A stretch of 64,000 nucleotides of DNA, taken from contig CM046875.1 in assembly GCA_025667525.1 (NCBI GenBank), positions 528,327,079-528,391,078 on the forward strand. Reading direction: 5' to 3'. The stretch's first letter is position 1, and the number at the start of each line of letters is the position of its first letter. Under the pieces are notes generated by a model, which saw only the letters and a program-made list of their open reading frames with translations, was not told the DNA's origin and ran no database searches. The stretch is from Glebionis coronaria. Its lineage: Eukaryota > Streptophyta > Magnoliopsida > Asterales > Asteraceae. This document shows, in pieces, positions 1 through 10,630 of this stretch. The position numbers and the translations under genes were made by a program.

Positions 1-823
1 AGATTTCACATTCTTGTATGAAATTTTGAGGCATCTCATCTTTATGTGTGATCTTGCCTTGTCTTTGGCAAGCATCACAATGTTTAACCATTTCGTGTGC
101 ATCACGATAAATGATGGGCCAATAAAATCCAGAGTCGAAAACTTTCTTCGCGGTGTAATTGGGACCAAAGTGACCACCGGTGGGTCCTTTATGGCAAGCC
201 TCTAGAATTAATAAAACTGTCGGCCCATCAACACACAGACGAATGACAAGATCTGCACATTGTTTGAAAAGGTAAGGGTCGTCCCAATAATAGTGTTCAA
301 TGTCTTTAAAGAACTTTTTCTTTTGTTGGGACGTTAACCCTTCCTTGAGAATTCCACCCGCTAAGTAGTTGGCAATGTCCGCAAACCACGGGGTGTCATC
401 AAGATTGGAATTTATAGACATTAAGGCTTCAAGGGGAACATAGTCATTGATCTCTTGATTCGGATGATCCCCTTGATAAGGATCCTCAAGTCTACTTAGA
501 TGATCCGCGGCTAGGTTTTCGGCTGCCTTCTTGTCCCGAATTTCAATTTTAAATTATTGAAGGAGCAAAACCCAACGAAGAAGTCTTGGCTTGTAATATT
601 GTTTAGTTAACAAGTACTTCAACGCGGAATGGTCGGTATAGACAATGGTGGTGGAAAGAACAAGATAGGGGCGGAACTTCTCAAAAGCATACACTACAGC
701 TAAAAGCTCTTTTTCGGTAGTGGTATAATGCAATTGAGCCCCCATCATTATCTTGCTAGCATAATGGATTGGTTGGAAGTTTTCACTCTTTGGCCCAAAA
801 TGGCTCCAATAGCAAAGACGCAA
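1..823 (-). pseudogene. pol: Athila pol: RNase H end and integrase zinc-binding domain (partial)
   Basis: Read on the minus strand from 823 the frame stays open to the window edge except for one TAA at 554-556. The first part is the Ty3-type RNase H, with T-T-T-E-K-E-L-L-A-V-V and Y-T-D-H-S-A-L-K-Y-L. A linker with A-A-D-H-L-S-R-L-E follows. Then comes the integrase N-terminal zinc finger, with H-K-G-P-T-G-G-H followed by H-C-D-A-C-Q-R, so all four His/Cys ligands are present. The catalytic DDE core would lie left of the window. RNase H removes the RNA template during cDNA synthesis and integrase inserts the cDNA. The stop is probably a Glu codon mutated at its first base. Confidence 0.88.
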
Positions 824-1806
824 GCATCACACATCAATTCAAAAGGTAACTCCCAGTTAGGGGTAACCAAGACCGGTGCCTTAGTTAATTTATCCTTAAG
901 AAGATTGAAAGATTCAATACACTCTTTGGAAAATATAAAAGGAGTATCTTTTTCCAAGAGGTAGGTCATCGGGCGAGCGATCTTAGAAAAATCTTGAATG
1001 AATCGATGATAGAAGCCCGCATGACCAAGGAAACTTCTCACACCCTTCACGGTTGAAGGTGGAGGTAATTTAGCAATCACTTCAACTTTAGCACGGTCGA
1101 CTTCAAGACCGGCTTTGGAGATTTTATGACCAAGAACAATACCTTCTTTTACCATGAAATGGCAGTTTTCCCAATTAAGAACGAGACGAGTGTCTTCACA
1201 CCGTTTGAGCATACGTTCTAAATTGGCAAGGCAAGTAGAGAAAGAATCACCATAGACCGAGAAATCATCCATAAAGACTTCCATAGTTTCTTTAACCATG
1301 TCATGGAATATAGCCATCATACACCTTTGGAAAGTCCCAGGAGCATTGCATAAGCCGAAAGGAATTCTTCTGTAAGCAAATTTTCCATAAGGACAAGTGA
1401 ATGTGGTTTTCTCTTGGTCTTTAGGATCGATGGGAATTTGAAAATACCCGGAGAAACCGTCTAAGAAGCAATAATAATCATTACCCGCTAAATGCTCGAG
1501 CATTTGATCCATAAAAGGGAGAGGAAAATGATCCTTGCGAGTGGCATCATTGAGCTTGCGACAGTCTATGCAAACTCGCCAACCCGTGACAAGTCGAGTA
1601 GGAATCAACTCGTTGTTTTCATTGGGAACAACGGTTATTCCGCCTTTCTTAGGCACACAATGGACGGGACTAACCCATGGCGAATCCGAAATAGGGTAAA
1701 TCATTCCAGCATCTAGAAGTTTGATACCCTCTTTCTTGATGACGTCATGAATTCTAGGATTAACCCTTCTTTGGCTTTGGATTACGGGTTTAAAGTCATC
1801 TTCCAT
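790..1806 (-). pseudogene. pol: Athila pol: reverse transcriptase
   Basis: This open stretch of about 340 codons on the minus strand is the reverse transcriptase core. It runs from M-E-D-D-F-K-P-V through R-V-C-I-D-C-R-K-L-N, F-L-D-G-F-S-G-Y-F-Q-I and P-F-G-L-C-N-A-P-G-T-F-Q to the catalytic box F-M-D-D-F-S-V-Y. Athila elements carry F-M-D-D where many relatives have Y-V-D-D. The frame is joined to the upstream protease frame by a one-base loss in an A run near 1810. A second frameshift near 790 separates it from RNase H. Otherwise the domain is uninterrupted, and the catalytic aspartates are intact. Confidence 0.9.
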
Positions 1807-3320
1807 GAGAATTTATGAGTACAAAAGTTCGGATCAATTCCGCGGATATCGGAAATTTTCCAAGCAATTGCCTTATTATGATTCTTCAGCACGTCGATAA
1901 GTCGAGATTTTTCTTCTTCTTTCAAGTCCTTCGCGATGATGACGGGTAACTTCTTATTTTCTTCAAGGAACACGTATTCGAGATGAGACGGTAGATCCTT
2001 AAGCTCTAAATCCGGAGGATTTTCGATGGAAGGCGTAGTCAAATTCGGATCATCGATAGAGATTTCCTTAGGAGATGGTGGAGAAATATGGTCCTCATTG
2101 AGAAGTTTCTCAATGGTACGAATGTCTTCATCCCAATTGGAGGGAGAATCGTCATATTGTAAGACCACATCCCCCAAAGTTGCTTCAAATTCTTTCAAAA
2201 GGAAATCACTTTCTCCAAATGGAGTTAGTGATGGAGCAATAGAGGAAACGGTCTCAACAATGGGTAGAGAAGAAGAACCACTTTTACAAGCGTCTTTGAA
2301 ATGCTCTTCACTAGCCTCATCAAGAACGTCAATGAAGTTTACGCTCTCGTTTTCATAAAGTTTCTTAGAAAGTTTACCCATGTTGAAGACGATTTTATCG
2401 TCACCAACTCTCATGATTAATTCACCCTCGGCTACATCAATGAGAGTGCGACCGGTCCTCAAGAATGGACGTCCAACGATTAATGGAACACGGGGATCCA
2501 TCTCGTAGTCAACGACAACAAAATCCGCCGGAAAGGTGAATTTGTCGACACCGACGAAGACATCTTCGGCTATCCCCACCGGATAAGCAACCGTACGGTT
2601 AGCTAATTCCAATGTCATTCGTGTAGGGACTAGCTCTGGTAGAGATAAATGTTTCCAAACATTTAATGGCATTAAGTTTATACTAGCACCTAGATCGGCT
2701 AGGGCCATACGATTCTCTACCCCGGGGAAGTTGCAAGGAGTGAGAAAACGACCCGGATCACCAAGTTTGGTGGGTAATTTCCTTAAGAGCAATGCGGAGC
2801 AATTCTCATTAAGTTGGGTCTGAGCGATATCAAGAAGCTTTTCTTTGTCACTAAGAAGATCTTTAAATATTTTAGCATATTTTGGCATGTGAGCGAGAGC
2901 CTCAACAAAGGAGATGTTGAAATTCAATTGTTTAAACATTTTAAGAAAGTTAGAAACCTGAATATCATACTTGTTCTTCAACTTCTCTTTCCTCAACCTT
3001 GAGGGATAAGTTATATTGGGTTGAGATGAAGGCTTTGGAATGGAATTCTCACTCACATCCTTGGGTGATGGAGGGGTAGAAGTGGAAGGTGGAGGAACCG
3101 GTTTTGGAACCGAAGGTGTGGTATAAACTTGAGGAATCGGTGGAACATAAGGTGTAGATGCAGGCATAACGGGTGGTATATCACAAGTAGAAGGTGAAGA
3201 ACGGGAGGTAGAAGTAGAAGGAATCTCGGGTCCTTGGTTAGCTGGGGAAGAAGAAGGTTCTATGATGGTCTTACCGCTCCTAGTAGTGATGGCATTAACG
3301 TTGGCCCTAGGATTGGTCAC
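1782..3320 (-). CDS. Athila Gag C-terminus and aspartic protease
   Basis: This is a 512-codon open frame on the minus strand. Its first third is Pro/Ser/Thr-rich linker at the end of Gag, starting with N-A-I-T-T-R-S-G-K, a motif common at this point in Athila polyproteins. The retropepsin domain follows. It contains L-A-D-L-G-A-S-I-N-L-M-P (D-L-G-A-S replaces the usual D-T-G-A) and a later I-V-G-R-P-F-L-R-T-G. The protease would cleave the Gag-Pol polyprotein in the virus-like particle. An acidic spacer leads to the reverse transcriptase, which is now one base out of frame near 1810. The ATG at 3320 is only the first in the open stretch; translation would really start at the gag ATG at 4777. 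Confidence 0.85.
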   Translation of the reverse strand: MTNPRANVNAITTRSGKTIIEPSSSPANQGPEIPSTSTSRSSPSTCDIPPVMPASTPYVPPIPQVYTTPSVPKPVPPPSTSTPPSPKDVSENSIPKPSSQPNITYPSRLRKEKLKNKYDIQVSNFLKMFKQLNFNISFVEALAHMPKYAKIFKDLLSDKEKLLDIAQTQLNENCSALLLRKLPTKLGDPGRFLTPCNFPGVENRMALADLGASINLMPLNVWKHLSLPELVPTRMTLELANRTVAYPVGIAEDVFVGVDKFTFPADFVVVDYEMDPRVPLIVGRPFLRTGRTLIDVAEGELIMRVGDDKIVFNMGKLSKKLYENESVNFIDVLDEASEEHFKDACKSGSSSLPIVETVSSIAPSLTPFGESDFLLKEFEATLGDVVLQYDDSPSNWDEDIRTIEKLLNEDHISPPSPKEISIDDPNLTTPSIENPPDLELKDLPSHLEYVFLEENKKLPVIIAKDLKEEEKSRLIDVLKNHNKAIAWKISDIRGIDPNFCTHKFSWKMTLNP

Positions 3321-3724
3321 AGTATTAGAAGGGAGAGCACCTTAGGGTGGTCCTTGGGGATTAATGGCTTGATACATTTGCATAAATTTCTTATCACTCG
3401 GTTCTTGCATAGCATACATGATTTTCTCATGTTCACTCAACTTATCACTAAACTTTTGAAGAACCAATTCCATTGAAGGTGTATTCGTGTTTTGCCCTTG
3501 ATTTTAAAAACCTTGGTTTGGATATTGTTGTTGATAAGCGTTATTATTATTAAAACCTTGGTTAAAGTTGTTATTTTGAAACCCTCGGTTTTGCCCATAA
3601 AAAGCCCCTTGATTTTAACCATGAAAATTCCCTTGATTTGAGTTATAATTCCTTTGATTATTAGAAGAACCCCCTTGGTAGTTACTTCTTTGGCCTTGGT
3701 TCCTTGGTGGGCATTGTGTGTTGT
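3321..3724 (-). pseudogene. Degenerate Asn/Gln/Gly-rich Gag linker
   Basis: Between the Gag core and the protease frame the minus strand encodes an N-Q-G repeat stretch, for example G-F-Q-N-N-N-F-N-Q-G-F-N. It shares the protease frame but is interrupted by three in-frame stops (near 3615, 3505 and 3341). It is joined to the Gag core by a frameshift between 3725 and 3620. A low-complexity N/Q-rich linker is usual here in Athila polyproteins. Slippage in such repetitive DNA probably caused the breaks. Confidence 0.7.
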
Positions 3725-4777
3725 TCAATTGAGGTGGTGGTGGTCAATTATGGGGTTGAAAACCGGGGGAGCTAAATAATTAGTAGATCGATAAGAAAGA
3801 TTGTTAGCATCCACATTAGGCTTAAAATGCACCCTCTCATTGGTTTTATAGGCATACACTTCTTGGGGAGAGGGGTCATAGACCTTATCACAATTGTGGT
3901 AAGAGTGTGGTACACCACAAGTCTCACAAGACTCACTAAGGGTATTAACTTGAGCATTGTTGTTTTTGGAAATGTTAGCAGTTTGTAAAGCAAGTGCTTC
4001 AACAATTGAAGTAAGCTTATCAATTCTCTGGTCGGCATCACTAGTACTAGCACTAGCCACATTAGCCCGAACACTCCTAGTTTGCACTCTAGATTTATTC
4101 TCAATAATATCCCACGCGGCATTAGAAGACTTAACCAAAATGTTACCCCCCGAGGCACTATTTAGTGAATCTTGGTCATTCATGCTTAAACCATTGTAAA
4201 AAGTATTAATTTGATGCACTTTTGTAAAACCATGTTGTAGACACTTTCTTAAAAGTTCCTTAAAACGGTCTCAAGATTCACTAAATGTCTCACCGTACTT
4301 TTGTTCAAAGTTAATGATTTCATTCCGCAAAGCGGTGGTACGTGAGGGTGGGAAAAAGTAGTTGATGAATTTGGTCTCTAAATCCGACCACGTAAGAATA
4401 CTTTGTGGCGGTTCCTTTGCAAGCCAATGTCGGGCTTGTCCCTCTAAGGAGAAAGGAAAAAGTTGCAAGCGAATTACCTCTTGTGAAACCCCATTAAACT
4501 TGACCGTATTAGTGAGTTGAAGGAACCTTTTGATATGGTCATGAGGATCATCAAGTGTACGTCCCAAGAATGGTTGAGCAGAGACCATTTGAATGAAGCC
4601 GGATTTGAGCTCAAAGTTGTTGGCTTCAATCTCGGGTATGACAATAGCATCGGTGTTTCCCTCTACCTGCGATTGCAAAAGCTCGATCATTGGTCGATTG
4701 TCTATGGTGACAATAGGTTGAGTTACGACTTCGGCTTGAGTTGCTTTCTTCTTACGAGCACGGGTACGCATACACAC
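3725..4777 (-). pseudogene. gag: Athila Gag (capsid/nucleocapsid) with one internal stop
   Basis: The minus-strand frame opens at ATG 4777 with a basic start (R-T-R-A-R-K-K-K). The retrotransposon Gag capsid domain follows, with D-D-P-H-D-H-I-K-R-F, F-P-F-S-L-E-G-Q-A-R-H-W-L and F-F-P-P-S-R-T-T. A TGA at 4271-4273 stands where a Trp is expected before D-R-F-K-E-L-L-R, and the same frame then runs on through N-T-F-Y-N-G-L and D-S-L-N-S-A-S-G-G. A zinc-finger-like C-E-T-C-G-V-P-H-S-Y-H-N-C sits near the end. Gag would form the particle and bind the genomic RNA. The 219-nt leader between this ATG and the PBS fits a normal gag start. Confidence 0.88.
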
Positions 4778-4995
4778 CTACAAAAGGAAAAGAAAGATAG
4801 ACAAGAAATATTTTTGGTTTTTAATGTTTTTCTATTTTTTGGATTTTTGAAAATTTTTAATTTTTATGGATTTTTGAATTTTTTGAATTTTTTATGGATT
4901 TTTGAAAATTTTTGACCCGAAAAATAACGTTCACGAATGAACGGATCCCAAACTCCAACGCGTCTCTCACTAAAAACCGTTAATCTTAACGAAAA

Positions 4996-5013
4996 GAGCC
5001 GGCAGCGGCGCCA
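4996..5013 (-). other. Primer-binding site of Ath1
   Basis: On the minus strand this reads TGGCGCCGCTGCCGGCTC, complementary to a tRNA 3' end closing in GGCGCCA. It resembles the Asp-tRNA type PBS usual for Athila and Tat elements. It lies ten bases inside the inferred LTR end. Confidence 0.8.
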
Positions 5014-5023
5014 TTTAATAGTC

Positions 5024-6739
5024 TGTTTTCACCAAGTATGAAAGTTCGTTTATCCAGTCTTTTCGAATTGATTACCAATTGAAAGTGCGACTCAGTCGTT
5101 CTTGGTGGAAAAATAAAGTGGTGTGATTATCTATTTTAAAATAAAAGTAAAAATGAAAATGTCGTTGAGTAAAAACAAAAGCTTTAATAAAAATAAAACT
5201 AACCGAACAAATTAACTATCGACACAAAAATAAAGTTTACTTAATGAAAAAGGAGAGAATAAAACTAAGATGGTACTTTAAAGCTAAACGAGGCAAAACC
5301 TAAAGCGGGTACTAAATAAAAGATAAAACTTGAACTTTAAGAAAAAATATTAATTTTAAAATTAGACGAAAAATTCAACTAAAAATACGTAACTTTCAAA
5401 ATTAAAATCGGAACAACTTTAAGATTAAACTAAACGATTACGGAATAATACTAATTAATAAACAAGCTAGCAGGCAGCTAGCTCAAGCTACCAAGCAAGC
5501 AGGGTGCTGATCGGGAAAGTAGGAAGCAGGTAGGCAAGTAGGTAGCTGAATATATGTTTACTCATTCGGGAAGTTTTCGCTCATTTGGAATGTTTGTTAT
5601 TGGTTCGGGATTTTACTCTTGTTCGGGATTTATTTTTTTGTATTTCTTTGGTTCGGAATAATGAGTTGGTTCGGGATTTTTTTTATTCGTTCGGAATATA
5701 TTTTATTTATTTATTTTTTTTCTTCGTTCGGTAAAAATGGTTGGTTCGGGAAAATCAACTCGTTCAGGAAAATTTACTCGTTCGGGAAAATAAACTCATT
5801 CGGGAAAAAACACTGGTTCGGGAAAATATGACAGTGACTAAAACAGGGGAAACAAAAACACGAATTTTACGCAAATCTAACCAAATTAAATCTAAAGATT
5901 CAACCAAACTAACCACTAATCATCAACTAATGATAAACAATCAAACCAAAACAACAAAACTAACAACTTAAGCTAAATGAATCGAAACCCTCTTAATAAA
6001 ACTATCAAAAACTCAAGAACACAACCAAATCAATCAAGCTAGATTTATCAAACCAAAAACAAAAAAATAAGGATGAGATTAATGAAAGGATTGATTAAAG
6101 AAAACTTTTATTAAATGATTACGAATTCAAAAACATAAAATTAAGGATCAAACTTACATAAAACTTGAAGAGGAAGAAAAGAAAATGAAGGTGCCAAACA
6201 CCCTTAGTAGGTGTCGGCCTAAAAATAAAAACTAGGAAAAATTAAAGACTTCTTTATTTTTGGTGATGAGGTCTCTATTTATAGGCCTTGTGAGTGGGTT
6301 GGTGAGTGGGCTCTTTCTCCTTTCTTTTTTTCTTCTCGTCTCTTTAATAAAATCGACGTTTTCGTCTTCGATTCGGGATTTGTCGATGAATAAATTCAAC
6401 TCGTCTTTTAATTTCTTCATTTAATGGACTTGAGTTCTTTGACATATAAATCTTTCGTCTTTGGTCCTTATCTTCGATAAATGTTCAAAATAGGCCCTTT
6501 GACTTCCAATCTTTTGCACTCTTGGTCTTTTGACTTCGCCTTTTCTCGTTTTCTTCGATAAAAGCCCGTGATAGCCCGTGTTTTCTTCCTTTTTCATATT
6601 TTTATCCTGAAACACAATAAAAACACAAACCACGCATAATTCCGACTTTTACGACATAAAATACACGTTTTTTCCTTGTTATTATTGGAAATAAGTGGTA
6701 AAAGGATAAGTGTTTTCACACTTATTAATTATGCCAACA
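5024..6739 (-). repeat. 5' LTR of Ath1
   Basis: On the minus strand the LTR begins TGTTGGCATAATTAATAAG and ends GGTGAAAACA just before the PBS spacer, giving the normal TG...CA ends and about 1.72 kb. It is AT-rich and holds no coding sequence. The boundary at 6739 is inferred from the terminal dinucleotide and from the abrupt change to mitochondrial-type sequence; the partner LTR is outside the window. Confidence 0.75.
5563..5829. repeat. TTCGGGA-rich minisatellite inside the Ath1 LTR
   Basis: From 5743 to 5829 an 18-bp unit, GTTCGGGAAAATNNACTC, is repeated about five times with small changes. The preceding 180 bp carry looser copies of (G/A)TTCGGGA or (G/A)TTCGGAA spaced by T-rich tracts. 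It looks like replication-slippage growth within the LTR. Confidence 0.8.
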
Positions 6740-7470
6740 AGTCCCACCCCCAAATCTAGCTGAGAAGTTGAGTCACCCTTCTTTTTTTGTATTTTCAGAA
6801 AAAGAATCGAATAAAGGAAGAGATAGTCTATATCCTGTATCGATCATAGGATCACCCAATGATTAGGTAAATTCTCTGTGACCTCCCACCGTTCATGACA
6901 TCCCTTGCTTCTCGCTGCGAACGGCTCCTCGGTGGAAGAGTAGAAGCGTTGGTCCCCTTCGGTCAAGTTGCTTGTACCTGTTGTTACCTACCGTAGGACC
7001 TCCGTCCCCGAAGCAAAGAAAGAGAAGCAGGAACAAGAGGTTGTCCTCTCCCGGCCCAGTAGTTCCGCAACTACTACCGTGGTTGTTGCCAACGGGGATC
7101 CCCCATTCCGAAAGGTTACTGGGTCGGCCGTTAGGTCCAAAGTTGTATGCCACAACTATGGTGCCGATAGATTTACTACTCCAGCGCCGTTATCGGACAT
7201 TTCAGGCTGAGCATCTATTTCTCGTATATCGCTCCACACCGAGAAGAGGGATGTGTACCTCCAGCAACAACAAGATGGAACCATAGGCTTCTATGTTGGG
7301 AGCATTTCAGGGTATAGAACTAACCATCTCAACTCCTCGTTTCTAGCATGCTATAGTTATTTAAGTCTCTCGACGGCGGGAATGGGAGATTACCGGTAAG
7401 CCAGATGCTTCGCGAACCATATTCTTAAGGCATTTCGTTACACTTAAATCACCCTCGTGAAGAGGCACAC
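6740..7470 (-). pseudogene. 5' portion of the cox2 group II intron
   Basis: Immediately after the exon sequence ending in H-Q-W-Y-R the minus strand continues with GTGTGCCTC, fitting the G-U-G-Y-G start of group II introns. The place also matches the well-known cox2 intron of seed plants (often called cox2i373). About 730 bp of intron-like sequence follows before the Ath1 LTR cuts it. No maturase reading frame is visible. The intron shows that the transfer was of DNA, not of spliced RNA. Confidence 0.7.
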
Positions 7471-7853
7471 TCCGATACCATTGATGTCCAATAGCTTTGA
7501 TAGTAATGGGTGGATTTACTACTACCTCGTCCATTGAGTATAAGAGAGCAAATGATGGTATAGCAATGAACATCGGGATGATACTAGGAAATATGGTCCG
7601 AAGAATCTCGATAGTAGTTTCATGAACAATCCTTTGCGGGATTGGATTTGTTTTCTTTTTGGAAATGTCATAAAGCGCGAACCAAGATCCGTGATACGAA
7701 AACTAAAATCAGAATGAGGAAGGAAAAGATATCATGATGTAAGTCTATTATTCCTTGCATCATAGGTGTTGATGCGTCTTGAGATCCTAATTGCCATGGT
7801 TCTGCTGCATCACAAGGAGAAATTGTGAGAAATAGCCATTCTAGAACAATCAT
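7471..7853 (-). pseudogene. cox2: Mitochondrial cytochrome c oxidase subunit 2, exon 1 (nuclear copy)
   Basis: From ATG at 7853 the minus strand reads [10 protein letters not shown], then D-A-A-E-P-W-Q-L-G and [12 protein letters not shown], the N-terminus and first membrane segment of COX2. After the break it resumes with [19 protein letters not shown] and [14 protein letters not shown]2 is the copper-A subunit of complex IV in the inner mitochondrial membrane. This copy is dead: TGG of the conserved L-W-H-F is TGA near 7668, and a one-base insertion near 7650 shifts the frame. Codons such as TCC and CGG stand where the mature protein has Phe and Trp, consistent with unedited mitochondrial DNA. 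Exon 2, with the copper ligands, is absent. Confidence 0.9.
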
Positions 7854-8607
7854 TTGATCTGTTTCATTCTTTGACTGATCCGCTCCCCCAAAAAAATGGA
7901 GGGACTTGTTCTTGCTCTTCCAATTCGGAAGACGGATTTCGCCGGTTGGTCCAACCAAGAAAGACATGGGAATTTCGGGCGTCAGATTCTTCTTCTTCTC
8001 TTACTTACGATATTTCGAGTTGGATGAACAGATCGCTCCTAAAAGCAGCCGTGTGATCTTATATACGATACCACCAGACGCGCCCCAGCTTCAAGCGAGC
8101 TCACCCTATAGACCTTGCTGAACTAGATTCCCTGTTAGCGAGAGCGGCTTAGAAAGATAAAGTAACACAAACAAGGGTTGTTTGAAAATGAACAGATAAG
8201 CTAACGCACTACTGATTTTCTGCCTACTTGCAATGAAACTACTCCCGAGAAAGACTCAAACTGAACTAGTTAAAGCTAAGCGCATGTCTATTCTATTAGT
8301 CAAGCTTAGAGAACATAGTACTAGGACTTACTAGATGAAAGACCTTGATTGGTGAGGGGCTTAAAAGTTAGGTATCTGCTATCTATCAGATCTTTTCTAA
8401 GAGGTTAGGTAGGTGGTTGAGCCGAAGTGGAGAAGGAGACTAAGTCATCGGTCATGCCGGGATTGATTTCCTACTTCCAGCTGAATGAGGGTCGCACAGC
8501 CGTCAACCCTGCTGGAAGTGCTTTCTAGATCCGATCTCCTGGTCTTTCTTTTGCTATTTGAATGCCTGGACCAGTAGAAATGTACGAAAGGTGGTCTTGT
8601 CCTTTGA
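7854..8607. other. Probable mitochondrial flank upstream of cox2, non-coding
   Basis: This is 754 bp upstream of the cox2 start with no reading frame I recognise, no tRNA-like cloverleaf and no retroelement similarity. It probably came with cox2 as mitochondrial intergenic DNA. I cannot confirm that from sequence alone. Confidence 0.45.
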
Positions 8608-9180
8608 TGACGTAGAGTCCCTAGTCGGGCTGGATAGTCCGACTCACAGGTCCTACCCGCATCCATCATGGATGAATTGATACTTATGCGATGTGCGCAC
8701 AGCCCAGGAGGCCCAGTAAGTTGTTTTCGCACATGTGGCTCATTGCTTAAACCGTGTCCTCATCGCACTGCGACAAGAGCAGGCAATAATATAATCTATC
8801 ATATAGATATATTCTCCTAATTGAAAGAGATACACTTACCTTAGTTACACGATAAGGATCAAACTATTCTGAGTCATTATCTCTTTCTTAGGCCGCAAGA
8901 ATAGGGAGCCCAGCCTGGAGTCTCTCGGGTATAAAAGGAACCCCCATGGTTCCACAAAGTTACGATACACACAATACCCTAAACACTATACACTCAAATC
9001 GATTACTTACTCTTACGCTGGAGTCTAATCGTGGGTCACAAACCCACGGTAAGCCTAACGGTGTCTGTTTAGTGTGTAGGGTCCTCGAATCAAGTTTCAC
9101 TTGGTGCAAGAGTCGGAATCCACAAGACCTCGAATTAAGCCTAATTCGGGTCAAGTTCGGTCCATCCAACTTTTGTATCA
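8608..9180 (+). repeat. 5' LTR of el1
   Basis: This 573-bp sequence matches the el3 LTR at 27168-27742 along its length and ends ...TTTTGTATCA just before the PBS. Its first bases (TGACGTAGAGTCC) align loosely with TGACTCGTATGTCC in el3, so the exact left end is uncertain by about 9 bp. Confidence 0.82.
8930..8937 (+). promoter_or_regulatory. TATA box in el1 LTR
   Basis: TATAAAAG, followed by GGAACCCCCATGG, is preserved in the el3 LTR at 27492. The position fits the U3/R border of a 573-bp LTR, with transcription expected to start about 30 bp downstream. Confidence 0.65.
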
Positions 9181-9186
9181 ACAAGT

Positions 9187-9203
9187 TGGCGCCATCCGTG
9201 GGA
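9187..9203 (+). other. Primer-binding site of el1
   Basis: TGGCGCCATCCGTGGGA lies six bases after the LTR end. It has the TGGCGCC core used by Tat elements. I did not identify the exact tRNA. el2 has the same sequence and el3 carries changes. Confidence 0.75.
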
Positions 9204-9224
9204 CCCTACACTAAGCTCTAGCTA

Positions 9225-9553
9225 ATGACGAAAAGCGGCATGAACGAAGGGCGTCAAGGATCCTCGACGGTAGATGGTCGTATCACATCCGCGAATGTTA
9301 CTCTTGGATCTACCAGTGAAGCAAACATTCAGGATGTAACCAATCCACCTATCAGAGGAACAGGCGTACTCTTCTCAACTCCCCTACCCATGGTGGAGGA
9401 AGGAGGCGCAGGGCAAGAGTCAACTTAGCCTCCTCCTAATAAACAAAAAAGAAGGGTACTCCAAGAGGAAAGCGAAGAAGTTGTTGCTACCGAGGCACGC
9501 GCAATGGAGAAATATGTAGCCAATAACCTATAAACCCTCATTCCGTTGGTTGC
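9225..9553 (+). pseudogene. gag: el1 Gag N-terminus, split by element A
   Basis: The frame opens with M-T-K-S-G-M-N-E-G, 22 bases after the PBS, and is shared with el2 (M-T-K-S-G-A-N) and el3. A TAG follows E-S-T near 9428, and a TAA stands where el3 has a Gln codon near 9532. The coding sequence is cut at the GTTGC target site at 9549-9553 and resumes at 21050 beyond element A. The N-terminal part is low-complexity and holds no recognised domain. Confidence 0.75.
9549..9553. repeat. Left target-site duplication of element A (GTTGC)
   Basis: GTTGC directly precedes the left LTR and recurs at 21050-21054 directly after the right LTR. The uninterrupted paralogue in el3 (28109-28113) has one copy. 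Confidence 0.95.
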
Positions 9554-10630
9554 TGATAGTTGTAGAAATACGTGTTTAGGAAAACAACGTATAAGCGGGG
9601 CAAGTATTAAGTTGCACGTTTTAGGAAAAACGTGAAACCGAACAAATGCGGGTTCGTTCTCGAGGAGGTGTGTGGATTAATGTGCCAAAATATATAATCA
9701 AAAGTTTAGGGTAGTGTCGTTTTTGGATAAGAAAAGAAAGAAAACTAGAGACGAACTACGATTACAATTAACTACGACGAATGACGTAAAACGCGAACGT
9801 AAGTACGTAAAACGTGAAAATTTAAAAATTTTAAGCTAAAAACAAATTAAAAATGAAAAAGTAGTTCAAAATAATATAAATAAGGATAAACATCCAATAA
9901 AAATATTTTAAAACCTTTTATTAATTAAATATTCAATTTTTAATGCTAATTAAAGCCCAAAAATTAAATATATTTAAGAAAAAGCCCAAAATATTATTTT
10001 ATTGGACAAATAACTCACTTATATTATTTATAAACTAAAAAGTATTTTTCCTAAATTTTTAATACTATTTTTCTATTTTTAAAACTCTAAAAACAATTTT
10101 TAGACTAAAATAATTATAAAAAATAATAAAATAATGCTAAAAATAATTTGACAATTTTAAAAATCCTAAATTATACTATTGAACAGTAGAAAAGTGAAAA
10201 AGTTTGAAAAATGTAAAAATTTTCACTAAAAGACAAAACTGATATTAATTAAACCCTAATTAATCTAAATTTAATTCTAAAAAATAATTAAAAAGTGAAC
10301 AGTAAAAACTTTTTAAACTAAAAATCTTAATTTATTTTTCTAAATATAAGAAAAATTTTTAAACTGAAAAATATAAAATTTTCACACTAAAAGACAAAAA
10401 CAGTAATTTAAAAAGTAATTTAAAAAGCTATTAAATCTAAAAAATACTAAATGAACAGTAAATGAAAAATAAACTTAACAGAAAAATCAAAAATAAAATA
10501 AGAAAAATAAAGACCCTAAAATGAAGATCTAGTTCCTAATTTAACCCACTAAAGACAAAAAAGTGAAAACTGAAAGTGACATCTCCAGGACTTTTGTCCT
10601 TTAGTTGGGCAGTGGGAATTTTAAGGAAGT

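Larger units (their letters stand above)
1..6739 (-). mobile_element. Athila-lineage Ty3/gypsy retrotransposon (Ath1), 5' part
   Basis: In minus-strand order the element shows a 5' LTR (5024-6739), a primer-binding site, gag, protease, reverse transcriptase, RNase H and the start of integrase, where the window ends. The Gag type, the D-L-G-A-S-I-N-L-M protease signature, the F-M-D-D reverse transcriptase and the TGGCGCCGCTGCCGG-type PBS together indicate Athila. The frame is broken by a few single events: stops at 4271 and 554, three stops in the Gag linker, and frameshifts near 3650, 1810 and 790. It is therefore a fairly recent but defective copy. Its 3' half and 3' LTR lie left of the window, so target duplications and LTR age cannot be read here. 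Confidence 0.9.
6740..8607 (-). other. Nuclear mitochondrial DNA insertion (NUMT) around cox2
   Basis: This block resembles none of the flanking retroelements. It is less AT-rich and contains mitochondrial cox2 exon 1 followed by its intron. Both edges are junctions with retrotransposon LTRs (Ath1 on the left, Tat el1 on the right), so those elements probably inserted into an existing NUMT. The exact extent of mitochondrial sequence outside cox2 is inferred from its uniform character and lack of other homology. A nuclear location follows from the surrounding nested gypsy elements; a mitochondrial genome carrying nuclear repeats is the less likely alternative. Confidence 0.78.

Noticed and set aside
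6968..7286. Plus-strand open stretches within the cox2 intron region
   Set aside because: No maturase or other motif. The region is explained as group II intron on the minus strand.
8946..9221. 91-codon open stretch in the el1 LTR, also at 27508-27783
   Set aside because: It is shared only because the LTRs are homologous, runs across the PBS and ends just before the gag ATG; more likely leader than gene.
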